Source: JBGQOG01 sp052113705 (GTDB lineage: Bacteria; Pseudomonadota; Alphaproteobacteria; Rhodobacterales; Rhodobacteraceae). Taken from it: DNA of 64,000 bases. Of the stretch, positions 25,141-34,379 are shown one piece after another. Position numbers and translations under genes: made by a program. Each line of letters starts with the position of its first letter. Position 1 is the first letter of the stretch. Under the pieces are notes generated by a model. The model searched no databases. It was not told the DNA's origin and saw only the letters and a list, made by a program, of their open reading frames with translations. The DNA is taken from positions 15,677 through 79,676 of the forward strand of contig NZ_JBGQOG010000020.1 in assembly GCF_052113705.1 (NCBI RefSeq), given 5' to 3'.

Positions 25141-25761
25141 TCAGCCCATCGCGGCGACGAGGGTGCGCAGCGCCTGTGCCGGATCCTCGGTGTTCCAGAT
25201 CTCTTCGCCGATGGCAAAGAAATCGGTCATCGGCGTCAGGGTGCGGATCAGCTCGGGCGTCAGCGCGCCTTCGGCCACCACCGGCACTTCGATCATCTCG
25301 CTCCACCACTGGAAGAGATCGAGTTCAGCCGGGGTGCCGGTGCCGAGCGCGGTCTGGCCCACCGGGCCGAAGCAGACGTAATCGGCGCCCGCTTCGGCGG
25401 CGTTCATCCCGTCATGGCGGCTGTCGGCGCACCAGGTGCCGACGATGGCATCGGCGCCAAGCTCCTTGCGCGCATAGCGGATGGTGCGGGCGGCATCGGT
25501 CAGATGCACCCCGTCAAGCCCGTGACGCTCGACCAGTTTCAGATGCGTCTCGATCACCAGCGCCACGTCACGCTCATGCGAGACCATGCGGCAGGCATCG
25601 GCGGCGCGGCCGATCTGGTCCTCATCCTTGGTCGCCATGGTCAGGCGGATGCAGGCCACTTCGACCGCATCCAGCACTTTTGCCAATTGGCTGGGAAAGA
25701 CCTCCAGATCGAAGGCGGGCGGGGTCAGCAGATAAAGCTGGGGGCGGTCTTCTTGTGCCAT
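25141..25761 (-). CDS. thiE: Thiamine-phosphate synthase-like protein
   Basis: A 206-residue TIM-barrel protein of the ThiE/TenI family, which joins HMP-PP and the thiazole phosphate to make thiamine phosphate. Family features are LYLLTP at the start, IETHLKLVERHGLDGVHLTDAARTIRYARKEL and ADYVCFGPVGQT, VVAEGALTPELI. The usual ThiE HMP-PP motif reads less exactly (WCADSRHDGMNAAEAGADY in place of VSVHTLEEA-type), so it could be the TenI-like branch. It starts 3 bp before the kinase and is probably co-transcribed. Confidence 0.75.
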   Translation of the reverse strand: MAQEDRPQLYLLTPPAFDLEVFPSQLAKVLDAVEVACIRLTMATKDEDQIGRAADACRMVSHERDVALVIETHLKLVERHGLDGVHLTDAARTIRYARKELGADAIVGTWCADSRHDGMNAAEAGADYVCFGPVGQTALGTGTPAELDLFQWWSEMIEVPVVAEGALTPELIRTLTPMTDFFAIGEEIWNTEDPAQALRTLVAAMG

Positions 25762-25866
25762 GATCTTGGTCCTTCAGCGGTTTCATTCCCCATAGCGCAA
25801 GCGGGGCTGGCTTGAAAGAGGGGGCGCGCGGGGCTAAGGGGGACAGGTTCCAATTTGAGAGATCCC

Positions 25867-26604
25867 ATGTCCGCAGCGCCCAAACCCGTTTTCATTCTGG
25901 TCCGTCCGCAGATGGGCGAGAATATCGGGGCCGCCGCCCGCGCCATGCTGAACTTTGGCCTCGACACGATGCGGCTGGTCGATCCGCGCGACGGCTGGCC
26001 CAACCCGCGCGCGGTGGCGATGGCCTCGGGCGCGGCGGGGCAGGTGCTCGACCGGGCGGCGGTGTTTCCGACCCTGCCCGAGGCGATTGGCGATCTCGAT
26101 TTCGTCTTTGCCACCACCGCGCGCAGCCGCGAGCTGACCAAGCCGATCTATTCGCCGGAAGAGGCGATGGCCGAGGCGCGCCTGCGGATTGCCCGGGGCG
26201 AGCGGGTGGGGGTGATGTTTGGCCCCGAACGCGCGGGCCTCGAGAATGAAGACGTCAGCCGCGCCAATGCGATCATCACCGTGCCGGTAAACCCGGATTT
26301 CCCCTCGCTCAATCTGGGGCAGGCGGTGCTGCTGACGGGGTATGAATGGATCCGGCAGACGGAACCCGTGACACCCGTGCAGCCGGGGCTGGCGGGCGGC
26401 GAACCCGCGAGCCGGATCGAGATCGAAAAGCTGGGCGATCATTATGAAGAGCGGCTGGAGGAGGCCGGGTTCTTCTTCCCCGAGACCAAGGCCGCGGGGA
26501 TGAAGCTGAACCTGCGCAACATGTGGAGCCGGATGGGGATGACCCGCGCCGATGTGCAGATGCTGCACGGCATGCTGCGGCAACTCCTGCGCAACCGGGG
26601 ATAA
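25867..26604 (+). CDS. trmJ: tRNA (cytidine/uridine-2'-O-)-methyltransferase TrmJ
   Basis: A SPOUT methyltransferase that 2'-O-methylates position 32 of tRNA. The 245-residue protein has the N-terminal motif FILVRPQMGENIGAAARAMLNFG, motif 2 GVMFGPERAGLENEDV and motif 3 VPVNPDFPSLNLGQAVLLTGYEW, whose knot binds SAM. The C-terminal ~70 residues match the TrmJ extension (FFPETKAAGMKLNLRNMWSRMGMT). ATG 25867 is used; a TTG at 25855 in frame is less likely. Confidence 0.93.
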   Translation: MSAAPKPVFILVRPQMGENIGAAARAMLNFGLDTMRLVDPRDGWPNPRAVAMASGAAGQVLDRAAVFPTLPEAIGDLDFVFATTARSRELTKPIYSPEEAMAEARLRIARGERVGVMFGPERAGLENEDVSRANAIITVPVNPDFPSLNLGQAVLLTGYEWIRQTEPVTPVQPGLAGGEPASRIEIEKLGDHYEERLEEAGFFFPETKAAGMKLNLRNMWSRMGMTRADVQMLHGMLRQLLRNRG

Positions 26605-26715
26605 CCGCGGCGCTTTGCGCGATCTGCCGCAGGGGCAGGGGCGCGGCTTCGGCCCATGTCCCCTTGAAGGCCGGGCCCCGTCGCCCTAGTCTCCGCGCGA
26701 AGATGGAGACCCAAG

Positions 26716-27861
26716 ATGGCCAAAGCGCGCAGCATTTTTGAAGATGTGACGGAAACCGCGAAACCTGCCCCCAAGGGCGGGATGATCGACACCCGCCCGC
26801 AAGGCGCGCGCCGCGCCATGCAGATCTGGCTGGGGCTGATCTTTGCGCTGCTGGTGGCGATGATCGCCGTGGGCGGGCTGACGCGGCTGACCGATTCCGG
26901 CCTCTCGATCACCGAATGGAAGCCGGTCACCGGGGCGATCCCGCCGCTGAACCCTGCCGATTGGGAGGTTGAGTTCAGCAAATATCAGGCCAGCCCGCAG
27001 TTTCAGATTCTGAACCACGGGATGGAACTGGCGGAATTCAAAGCGATTTTCTGGTGGGAATGGGGGCATCGCCAGCTTGGCCGGGTGATCGGACTTGTCT
27101 GGGCCTTGGGCTTCGCGGGCTTTGCACTGGCGCGGAAATTGCCGGTTGGCTGGAGCCGCCGGTTGTGGATTCTGGGCGCGCTTGGCGGGCTGCAAGGCGC
27201 GATTGGCTGGTGGATGGTCTCCTCGGGGCTGACCGGACAGATGACCTCGGTCGCCTCTTACCGGCTGGCGGTGCATCTGGGCCTTGCCTTCATCATCCTC
27301 GGCACCATCACCTGGTATGTGCTGCAATTGGGCCGGCGTGAGGCGGATCTCCTGCAGGCGCGGCGCTCGGGCGAACCCCGGCTTTTCGGCATGGCCACCG
27401 GGCTGATGCATCTGGCTTTCCTGCAAATCCTGCTCGGCGCGCTGGTGGCGGGCATTGATGCGGGCCGCGCTTTCCCGACCTGGCCCGATATGAACGGGCA
27501 GTTCTTCCCGGCGGATGCCTTCTATGTGCCGGGCCGCCCGCTCTGGGCCGCGTTCTTTGAAAACCCCGGGCTGGTGCAGTTCATCCACCGCATGGTGGGC
27601 TATGCGGTCTTTGCCTTCGGCATCGCCGCCTTCCTCAAGGCCCGCCGTTCGGCGCATCCCTTGACGCAACAGGCGTTTCTGGTGATGGCGGTGATGCTGG
27701 TGGCACAGGTCGCACTGGGCATCTTCACCGTGCTTCATGCCGCGCCCCTGCATCTTGGCCTGACTCATCAGCTGGGCGCCGTCGCCCTTTGGGTGCTGAT
27801 CATCCGCGCGCGGTTCAACGCCCGCTACCCCCTCGTGCAATCCATCCGGAGGACCAAATGA
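26716..27861 (+). CDS. ctaA: Haem A synthase (COX15/CtaA)
   Basis: Oxidises the C8 methyl of haem O to formyl, making haem A for aa3-type cytochrome oxidase. The 381-residue protein has eight membrane helices, with the type-2 motifs GGLTRLTDSGLSITEWKPVTGAIPPL, EFKAIFWWEWGHRQLGRVIG, GQMTSVASYRLAVHLGLA and QFIHRMVGYAVF, LGLTHQLGAV giving the four haem-binding His. Its stop overlaps the M32 carboxypeptidase start by 3-4 bp. Confidence 0.96.
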   Translation: MAKARSIFEDVTETAKPAPKGGMIDTRPQGARRAMQIWLGLIFALLVAMIAVGGLTRLTDSGLSITEWKPVTGAIPPLNPADWEVEFSKYQASPQFQILNHGMELAEFKAIFWWEWGHRQLGRVIGLVWALGFAGFALARKLPVGWSRRLWILGALGGLQGAIGWWMVSSGLTGQMTSVASYRLAVHLGLAFIILGTITWYVLQLGRREADLLQARRSGEPRLFGMATGLMHLAFLQILLGALVAGIDAGRAFPTWPDMNGQFFPADAFYVPGRPLWAAFFENPGLVQFIHRMVGYAVFAFGIAAFLKARRSAHPLTQQAFLVMAVMLVAQVALGIFTVLHAAPLHLGLTHQLGAVALWVLIIRARFNARYPLVQSIRRTK

Positions 27862-29327
27862 CCGCGTTCAATCAGTTGATGGCATTTCAGCGCGAGACCG
27901 AAGCGCTGAGCCTGGTGGCCGAACGTCTTGGCTGGGATCAGGAGGCGATGATGCCGCGCGGCGCCGCCGATCAGCGGGCCGAGGAGACCGCCGCGCTGGA
28001 GGGGGTGTTGCATGCCCGCCGCACCGATCCCCGGATCGAGGATTGGCTGGCCCGCGCCGAGGCGACGGATGCCGCCGGGGGCCGTGCGCTCGATCTGATC
28101 GCGCGCAGCTACAACCGCAACGCCCGCATCCCGGCGCGTCTCGCTTCGGAACTGGCGCGGCTCACCAGCCTCTCTTATGGCATCTGGGCCGAGGCGCGGG
28201 CCAATGACAATCCGGCGGCCTTCCTGCCGACGCTGAACCAGATCGTGGCGCTGAAACGCGAATATGCCGAGGCCCTCTCCGAGGGCGACCTCTACGACGC
28301 GCTGCTTGAGGATTATGAGCCCGGCACGACGGGCGCCAGCCTGACGGCGATGTTTGGCCGCATGCGCCCGCGTCTGGTGGCGCTCCGCGAAGCGGTGCTC
28401 GGCGCCGCCTACCAACCCCCGAAACTCGAAGGGGTCTTCCCCGAGAATGCGCAGCTGCGCATCTCCAAAGCCTGCGCCACGGCTTTCGGCTATGACTGGA
28501 CGCGCGGCCGCCTTGATATGGCGGTGCATCCCTTCTCCTCAGGCTCCGGCGCGGATGTGCGCATCACCACCCGCGTGGTCGAAACCGACCCGTTCAACTG
28601 CTTCTACTCCACCATCCACGAGGTGGGCCATGCCTGCTACGAACAGGGGATCGATCCCATCCATGCGCTGACCCCGCTGGGGCGCGGCGTATCGATGGGG
28701 GTGCATGAAAGCCAAAGCCGGATCTATGAGAACCAGATGGGCCGCGGCAAGGCCTTCACCGGCTGGCTGCATGCGCGGATGTCGGATGCCTTCGGCCCGC
28801 TCTCCGTCCGTGATGCCGAGGCTTTCCATGGCACGGTGAACCGGGTGAATGCGGGCTATATCCGCACCGAAGCCGATGAGCTGCAATATAACCTGCATGT
28901 CATGCTGCGCTTTGATCTTGAGCGTGAGCTGATCGCCGGCCGCCTCGAAGTCGCCGATCTGGAAGAGGCCTGGAACGCCCGCTTCCTTGCCGATTTCGGC
29001 TTTGCGGTCGACCGTCCGGCGCATGGCGTGCTGCAGGATGTGCATTGGGCGGCGGGCCTGTTCGGCTATTTCCCCACCTATACGCTCGGCAATGTCTATG
29101 CCGGCTGCCTCTGGCAAACCCTGCAAACGCAGGTCCCCGAACTCGACGCGCATCTGGCCCAGGGCGACGCCAGCCCCGCCACCCGCTGGCTGCGGCAAAA
29201 CCTGCAACAGCACGGCGGCCTGCACGCGCCCGCCAGCACGATCGAAAACGCCTGTGGCTTTGCCCCGCATGAAGGCCCGCTGCTCGACTATCTGGAAGAG
29301 AAGTTCCGCGGCATCTACCGCCTCTGA
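27858..29327 (+). CDS. M32 family metallocarboxypeptidase (Taq type)
   Basis: A 489-residue zinc carboxypeptidase. The HExxH motif is STIHEVGHACYEQGI with the downstream Glu in MGVHESQSRIYENQMGRGKAF; the family's VRITTRVVETDPFNCFYSTIHE and NVYAGCLWQTLQ are also clear. The start ATG 27858 overlaps the ctaA stop (ATGA) and has CGGAGG upstream, so the two are translationally coupled although no link to haem A synthesis is known. Cytoplasmic; no signal peptide. Confidence 0.95.
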   Translation: MTAFNQLMAFQRETEALSLVAERLGWDQEAMMPRGAADQRAEETAALEGVLHARRTDPRIEDWLARAEATDAAGGRALDLIARSYNRNARIPARLASELARLTSLSYGIWAEARANDNPAAFLPTLNQIVALKREYAEALSEGDLYDALLEDYEPGTTGASLTAMFGRMRPRLVALREAVLGAAYQPPKLEGVFPENAQLRISKACATAFGYDWTRGRLDMAVHPFSSGSGADVRITTRVVETDPFNCFYSTIHEVGHACYEQGIDPIHALTPLGRGVSMGVHESQSRIYENQMGRGKAFTGWLHARMSDAFGPLSVRDAEAFHGTVNRVNAGYIRTEADELQYNLHVMLRFDLERELIAGRLEVADLEEAWNARFLADFGFAVDRPAHGVLQDVHWAAGLFGYFPTYTLGNVYAGCLWQTLQTQVPELDAHLAQGDASPATRWLRQNLQQHGGLHAPASTIENACGFAPHEGPLLDYLEEKFRGIYRL

Positions 29328-29332
29328 TCGCT

Positions 29333-29388
29333 TTCTTCTTGGCGAAAATACCTCGGGGGAGGCCGCAGGCCGGGGGCAGCGCCCCCCC
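29333..29388 (-). repeat. Dispersed intergenic element, copy E
   Basis: On the minus strand: GGGGGCGCTGCCCCC, GGCCTGCGGCC, then CCCCCGAGGTATTTTCGCCA and AGAAGAA. It starts immediately after the P450 stop at 29389, in sense orientation. Confidence 0.8.
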
Positions 29389-30855
29389 TTACTCCGCCGT
29401 AACAGGCGCCCCCGAGCTTCCTTCCCGCGCGCTGACCCGCAGCCAGATCCCGTCGCGCCCGCGCACCGTCAGATGCGCTTCGGGCACCGGCACCCTGTCC
29501 GCCAGTGCCGCGAAGCGAAATTCCCGCGCGAGCATGGCCAGCAGGAGCGGCCCCTCCACCATGGCAAATCCCGCCCCCGGACAGACACGGCTGCCCGCCG
29601 AAAACGGAATATAGGCCCGCCGCAGCCCCTCTCGGCCATTCTCGGTCTCAAACCGTGCGGGGTCGAACGCGTCCGGATTGTCCCAGATCCGCTCATGCCG
29701 GTGCAGATGCCAGGGCGAAAGCACCACCTGCGCGCCGGGGGCAACCTCGCGGGTCCGAAAGGTCTCGGGACAGCGCGTCTCGCGCACCATCATCGGCACC
29801 GGCGGATAGAGCCGCATCGCCTCGCGGAACACCGCGCGCGCGGTTTTCAACTGCCCCAGAGCCGCGAAATCCTGATGGTGGCTCAGGACGCTGTCCGCCT
29901 CCGCCGCCAGCCGGTCCTGCCAGTCGGGATGGGTGGCGAGCAGATAGAGCGCCCAGGCGAGGGCCGAGGCAGAGGTCTCATGCCCGGCCAGAAAGAAGAT
30001 CGCCACCTGATCGACCATCTCGTCGGTGTCGAACCGCGCCCCGGTCAAGGGATCGGCGGTGGTCATGATCTTGGTCGCCAGATCCCCGGGCGCGGTGCCC
30101 GCGGTGATTTCCTGCATCCGCGCCGCCGTCAGCCGGGTGATCAGCGCCCGGATTTGCCGCGCCGTGCGCTTGGTCGCGCGTGAATGGAAACGCGGAAACC
30201 AGCGCGGCAGCGGCAAAAGCGCCCCGAGGTTGAGGATTGGCATCGCCTGCTGATGCGCGCGAAAGGCGCTGAATACCGCCGAAGCCGTGGCATGTTCGAT
30301 GGGGATCGAGAACAGGGTCCGAAAAATCACATCCGCCGCCGCGTGGCTGGTTTCCGGCTCAATATCAATCGGTTCCGGGCCAATGTTCGCGCGCATGCGT
30401 TCCACGGCAGCCCGTCCCGCCGCCCAGATCGCCGGATAGATCTCGCGCAGGCGGCCGCCTTCAAAGGCAGGGTCGATGATGCGCCGCTGCCGCTCCCATT
30501 CGGCGCCATTGGTCACAAAGACCGAGCGGCCGAGAAGCGGCTTCAGCCCTTCGCGCACGCGGTCGGATTTCGGGAAATCCTGCGGGCGGCCCTTCAGCAC
30601 CAGATCCACCAGATCGGGGTCATTGCAGAGATAGCTGCGGAAGAACGGCGTGCGGAACTCGGCCATCCAGGCGCGGTAGAGGCGGGCAGGTTGCGCCGAG
30701 AGGATGTCACGGCGAAACAGGCGCAGATAGCGCCAGAGGCTGACCTTGTCGGGCCGCGCCGCGGGTTTTGGCGGAAGTCGGGCCGGATCTTGGCGCGGAT
30801 TCCGGGTCGGGTTCTGGGCCGGATTCTGGGCCGGCAGATGCGGGCAGCCGCTCAT
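29389..30855 (-). CDS. Cytochrome P450 coupled to the membrane hydrolase gene
   Basis: A 488-residue P450. The haem loop is IPFSAGSRVCPGAGFAMVE, I-helix FFLAGHETSASALAW, K-helix EAMRLYPPVPMMVRET and the PERF-like FDPARFETE. The N-terminal ~35 residues are a Pro/Asn/Gln repeat (QNPAQNPTRNPRQDP) with no membrane helix. It overlaps the preceding alpha/beta-hydrolase gene by 4 bp, so the two are translated together. Long-chain P450s of this shape (CYP4/CYP102-like loop) often oxidise fatty acids; that is only suggestive here. Confidence 0.93.
   Translation of the reverse strand: MSGCPHLPAQNPAQNPTRNPRQDPARLPPKPAARPDKVSLWRYLRLFRRDILSAQPARLYRAWMAEFRTPFFRSYLCNDPDLVDLVLKGRPQDFPKSDRVREGLKPLLGRSVFVTNGAEWERQRRIIDPAFEGGRLREIYPAIWAAGRAAVERMRANIGPEPIDIEPETSHAAADVIFRTLFSIPIEHATASAVFSAFRAHQQAMPILNLGALLPLPRWFPRFHSRATKRTARQIRALITRLTAARMQEITAGTAPGDLATKIMTTADPLTGARFDTDEMVDQVAIFFLAGHETSASALAWALYLLATHPDWQDRLAAEADSVLSHHQDFAALGQLKTARAVFREAMRLYPPVPMMVRETRCPETFRTREVAPGAQVVLSPWHLHRHERIWDNPDAFDPARFETENGREGLRRAYIPFSAGSRVCPGAGFAMVEGPLLLAMLAREFRFAALADRVPVPEAHLTVRGRDGIWLRVSAREGSSGAPVTAE
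30797..30832. repeat. Three 12-bp tandem units in the P450 N-terminus
   Basis: CGGATTCCGGGT, CGGGTTCTGGGC and CGGATTCTGGGC follow each other and encode the Asn-Pro-rich repeat of the P450 N-terminus. Confidence 0.85.
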
Positions 30856-32171
30856 AGCGCATAATCCGTGTATCGGTTCTCGGCCCGCTCGATCCGGCTT
30901 TTGGAGGCGGGGCGTCCGGCATAGCGCGCAGCAAGCGTCTCTGGCCCGGCGGTGATCTGGAAATAATCGTAATCCGCCGGGCGGTCAAAGGCACAAAGAT
31001 ATTGAAAATGCAGCCGGAAAAACCGCCAGCGCAGCTCGGCCCAGCGTTCCGGGCTCAGCGATTGCGTAAAGGCGGCCGAGATCACCAGCGGCCAGCGTTT
31101 GTCCGAGGGGGCCACGCCGGTGACCGCCACCGGATCGCAGAGCGCAAAGGCGCAGCCATCGCCCGGCGCGGTGACATCGACCCAGGCGATGCGGTCCTGC
31201 GCCGCGAGATGGCGCAGATCGGCGCGCAGCCGCTGCGCCTTGGGCAGAAACGAGACCATCGGCACCACCTGACCAAGGCTCAGAAATCCCAGGGTCGCGC
31301 CCGCGGGCACTCGGTCCGCGCGCAAGAGATCGGCCAGAATCGAGACGCCGAGATGCGCCCCCGACGAATGGCCCACCACCAGCACCTCGTCCCAATCCTC
31401 GGTCAGGGCATGGGCGATGGCATCGGCAAATTCCGCCATCCGCGCCTCCAGCGCCGGGGGATTGGCCCCGCCTGCCTGCGCCGAATAGGCGTAGTCATGC
31501 ATGAGGTAATAGGCATAGAGCCGGTGGTCCCAGCGGCGGAACCGCTCCAGCACCAGTGCCAGCACCGCGAGCGCGAGGACCAGCCCCAGCAGCCCGGCGC
31601 CCGGAAAATCGGGCAAAGCCCAAAGCGCCAGTGCCGCCACGCCCCAGCCAAGGCCCGCCCCGAGAACCGCTTGCAGGATCAATAGTACGATCGGGTAGAG
31701 CGCTGCAATCATCGGCCCCTTGCGCAGCCGCATCAGCCGGAAGAGCGCGCCCGAGCCGATATAGGCCCAGGCGGTGCGCAGAAGTTGCGCATAGGTCGCC
31801 GGGATCGACTGGCCCATCGAGCCGCGCACGATATCGGACCAGAGCAGCACCTCGACATCCGCCGAGCAGCTGGCCCCCCCGATCGTCGCCGCGACATGCC
31901 AGCCGTAGCGGCCCGCCCGCGTCGCCTTGGGGCTGAGCGTGATCTCATAGCCCGAGATCTTCGCCTGCGCCGCGCTTTCACTGCGGTAGAGCTCGCGGTA
32001 GCGGCGCGGGGGGATCGGGTCATAGCCCGGGATGTAGAACACCCGCCGTCGGCGCACGGTCTGTTCCGCAACGCCCGGGGCCGCACCGGCCTCAGCGCGG
32101 CTGCCCTTGCGCGGTTCAGCTCCGGCGGGCTGCAACGCGGCCGGGCTGGCTATGGATGCGGGATCGGACAT
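30852..32171 (-). CDS. Membrane protein with alpha/beta-hydrolase domain
   Basis: A 439-residue protein. Residues ~40-140 form a soluble N-terminal part beginning RRRVFYIPGYDPIPPRRYRELYR; hydrophobic segments lie around 155-210 (PMIAALYPIVLLILQAVLGAGLGWGVAALALWAL and LLGLVLALAVLALVL). The C-terminal part has a lipase-like VLVVGHSSGAHLGVSILADLL with the nucleophile Ser. Candidate Asp and His follow but I cannot assign the triad firmly. It is co-transcribed with the P450 (ATGA overlap), a pairing I recall from other Rhodobacteraceae. No function is established. Confidence 0.8.
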   Translation of the reverse strand: MSDPASIASPAALQPAGAEPRKGSRAEAGAAPGVAEQTVRRRRVFYIPGYDPIPPRRYRELYRSESAAQAKISGYEITLSPKATRAGRYGWHVAATIGGASCSADVEVLLWSDIVRGSMGQSIPATYAQLLRTAWAYIGSGALFRLMRLRKGPMIAALYPIVLLILQAVLGAGLGWGVAALALWALPDFPGAGLLGLVLALAVLALVLERFRRWDHRLYAYYLMHDYAYSAQAGGANPPALEARMAEFADAIAHALTEDWDEVLVVGHSSGAHLGVSILADLLRADRVPAGATLGFLSLGQVVPMVSFLPKAQRLRADLRHLAAQDRIAWVDVTAPGDGCAFALCDPVAVTGVAPSDKRWPLVISAAFTQSLSPERWAELRWRFFRLHFQYLCAFDRPADYDYFQITAGPETLAARYAGRPASKSRIERAENRYTDYAL

Positions 32172-32329
32172 TGCGCCTCATCGGTTTTGCGCAGGCTAGC
32201 GCCGAAATCAGGCAAAAGTAAGGGCTTGCAGGCGGGGAGAACTGGGTGCCGTCGGGGGGCTGCCCTTCCGCCCTCAACCCTCATATCCGGGCCCTCTGAT
32301 GTCGGCCCTCTGGCGTCGGGGCGCAGCCC

Positions 32330-33019
32330 TCAATCCTCCGCAGCGCTCCAGCGGGCCTCATTCTTGCGGATGGCGGCGATGCGCGCCCCGGTCTCGGGAT
32401 GCGACATCAGCCAGGCGGGCACCGATCCCGTGCCGCCGGTCAGCGCGGGCAGCTTTTCAAACAGCCGGACCTGCGGCGCAGTGCCAAAGCCCGCCTTGAT
32501 CATCAGCGCCGTGGCAAATTCATCTGCCTCGAACTCGTCCCGCCGCGACAGCCGGGCGGCCAGCGCCGAGGTCAGCACCTGCGCCAGCCAGACGCCGATG
32601 CCCGGCAGGATCCGCCCCAGAATACCGCTGAGGATCACCCGCAGCGCGTTCTGGCCGTTGAAATCAATCATCCGCCGCCGGGAATGGCCGAGGCTGACAT
32701 GGCCCAGCTCATGCGCGATCACGCTGGCCAGCTCATCGGCGCTCACCTCACCTGCCTTGAACGCATTGAGAAATCCGCGGGTCAGGAACACCCGGCCATC
32801 GGGGGCGGCCAGACCGTTGATCGGGGCGACCTCATAGACGAAGACCGGCAGCCGGTTGTGACCGAGGGCCAGAGCCAGCTGCAGCAGCATGGGGGTGAGG
32901 GCGGGATCATTGAGCGGGGTCGAGCGTTCATCCAGCTCGCGCGCCAGACGGCGGGCCGAGAAATGCCAGACCACAAAGCCATAGCCGATGATCAGAAGGA
33001 AGGGGAGAAAGCGCAGCAT
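32330..33019 (-). CDS. M48-family membrane metalloprotease
   Basis: The 229-residue protein has an N-terminal membrane helix (LRFLPFLLIIGYGFVVWHF) and a zinc protease domain: HELGH at 103-107, the third ligand in RDEFEADEFA, and a second hydrophobic segment between them (VILSGILGRILPGIGVWLAQVL). The C-terminal SHPETGARIAAIRK is typical of M48 (HtpX/Ste24-like) peptidases. It is shorter than HtpX. Likely role is inner-membrane protein quality control; substrate unknown. Confidence 0.9.
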   Translation of the reverse strand: MLRFLPFLLIIGYGFVVWHFSARRLARELDERSTPLNDPALTPMLLQLALALGHNRLPVFVYEVAPINGLAAPDGRVFLTRGFLNAFKAGEVSADELASVIAHELGHVSLGHSRRRMIDFNGQNALRVILSGILGRILPGIGVWLAQVLTSALAARLSRRDEFEADEFATALMIKAGFGTAPQVRLFEKLPALTGGTGSVPAWLMSHPETGARIAAIRKNEARWSAAED

Positions 33020-33074
33020 CCCCCGAGTATGATGCTGTGGCCGCCGGGGTCAAGCGCCCAAGGGGTCGCAGGGG

Positions 33075-33737
33075 TCAGGCCCCATCCTGTGCGCCGCCGG
33101 GCAGGGGGCTGTCGAAGGCCGCGGGGTCCTCTGCCGGGCTTGCCGTCTCACGCTCGGCATGGGTTGTGGCACGGCGCCAGATCCAGCGGCCCAAAGCCAG
33201 CGCGGCGGCGAGTGCCGCCAGCAGGCCAAGGGTGGAGGAGGCGAGTTCGGTGGCGGCCTCAAGGTTGCTGCCAAAGGTGATGCCAAGGCCCGTGTAGAGG
33301 CTGACCCAGACCACCTCACCGGCGATCCCCGCCGCGAGGAAGGGGGTCAGCGCAAAGCCGGTGGCACCCGCCACCAGATTGACCCAGGGGCCGAGCGGTG
33401 AAAACAGCCAGCGCGACAAGAACACCGCCAGCACTCCGCGCTCTTCCAGCTCGCGCTGTGCCCGGCTGACCAGCCGCCCGCGGGCCGACCCCGGCGCGGG
33501 CAAGAGCCGCCGCAGCAAACGCCCGCCCCAAAAGCCCACCTGATCGCCCGCGAGCGCCCCCGCCAGGGCCGCGCCGCCGGTGGTGACCAGATCGAGATCG
33601 CCGGTGCCGATAAAGGCGCCCGCCGCCAGCATCACCATCGAGGCGGGCACCGGCACCATCATGCAGGACAAGAGCGTGGTCAGCCCGACCAGCCAGGGCC
33701 CCCAGACGGGCAAAAGCTGCAGGAGAATCTCAGTCAT
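33075..33737 (-). CDS. DedA-family membrane protein
   Basis: A 220-residue protein with five or so membrane segments. The DedA signature is visible in LAGALAGDQVGFWGGRLL, RGVLAVFLSRWLFSPLGPWVNLVAGATGF and GEVVWVSLYTGLGITFG. DedA proteins are thought to flip phospholipids or undecaprenyl phosphate and to support membrane energetics. The C-terminal ~35 residues are hydrophilic. The upstream small gene overlaps its start by 8 bp. Confidence 0.92.
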   Translation of the reverse strand: MTEILLQLLPVWGPWLVGLTTLLSCMMVPVPASMVMLAAGAFIGTGDLDLVTTGGAALAGALAGDQVGFWGGRLLRRLLPAPGSARGRLVSRAQRELEERGVLAVFLSRWLFSPLGPWVNLVAGATGFALTPFLAAGIAGEVVWVSLYTGLGITFGSNLEAATELASSTLGLLAALAAALALGRWIWRRATTHAERETASPAEDPAAFDSPLPGGAQDGA

Positions 33738-34062
33738 GGGTGGTCAGCACCGGATCGAGTTCCGAGATCAGCTCGGCCAGCGGGATGCCGCGCGCCCGCG
33801 CAATTGCCGCGAGCGGTTTGCGGTAGTCCTCGGGCCGCAGATCAAGGGCGGCCCCGACATCGGGCTTTTTCAACCGCCAGCTTTTGGCGATATAGCCGAC
33901 GGTCATCCAGCCCTCCGGCGCCTGCGCGTGATGCGCGGGGTTCGCCCAATAGACCACGCGGCCAATCACCCGCACGCCATAGAACCCCGCCAGAACCACG
34001 GCGATGACAAAGGCGATGGTGGCGATGGGCTGGCGTTTCCAGATGGTCTTCAGGCGGGTCAT
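33730..34062 (-). CDS. Small membrane-anchored protein of unknown function
   Basis: The 110-residue product has one membrane helix (PIATIAFVIAVVLAGFYGVRVIGRVVYW) followed by a soluble domain with HAQAPEGWMTVGYIAKSWRLKKPDVGAALDL, a DUF-like domain with a helix-turn-helix flavour. Start 34062 has a GGAAAG Shine-Dalgarno; the longer frame is low-complexity repeat and unlikely. It overlaps dedA by 8 bp and is probably co-translated with it. Not recognised beyond that. Confidence 0.75.
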   Translation of the reverse strand: MTRLKTIWKRQPIATIAFVIAVVLAGFYGVRVIGRVVYWANPAHHAQAPEGWMTVGYIAKSWRLKKPDVGAALDLRPEDYRKPLAAIARARGIPLAELISELDPVLTTHD

Positions 34063-34379
34063 TCTCGGCTTTCCGTCGGGGTGTTCGGGGCAGATGCAGC
34101 GGGGCAGAGCGGGCGGGGCAGGGGGTGGTTGCTGCGGGGCGTATCGGTGTCGGGCGTTTTTGTTCGGGCGTTTGGGTTTGGTGGGGTCGGTTCGGTTCGG
34201 GACGCTGGGCGGGCAGGGACGGCGGGTGTTCAGGGGCGGGCAGGGTTGAGAGGCGGGCAAAGGTCAGGTTTGGTCAGACAGGCGGGTGGTCAGACAGGCG
34301 TATGGTGAGCCACGGGCGTTCAGTTCTCGGCATTCTTCCGGGCGGGACTTTGGCCGGGCCCGCCTTCGCAGTTTTGCGG
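34063..34379. other. Gene-free low-complexity stretch
   Basis: A 317-bp G/T-rich stretch on the plus strand with degenerate short repeats (GTTCGGG, GGGCGGGCAGGG, and GGTCAGACAGGCG at 34273-34285 and 34288-34300). No coding frame convinces, and no clear terminator is seen. Confidence 0.6.
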
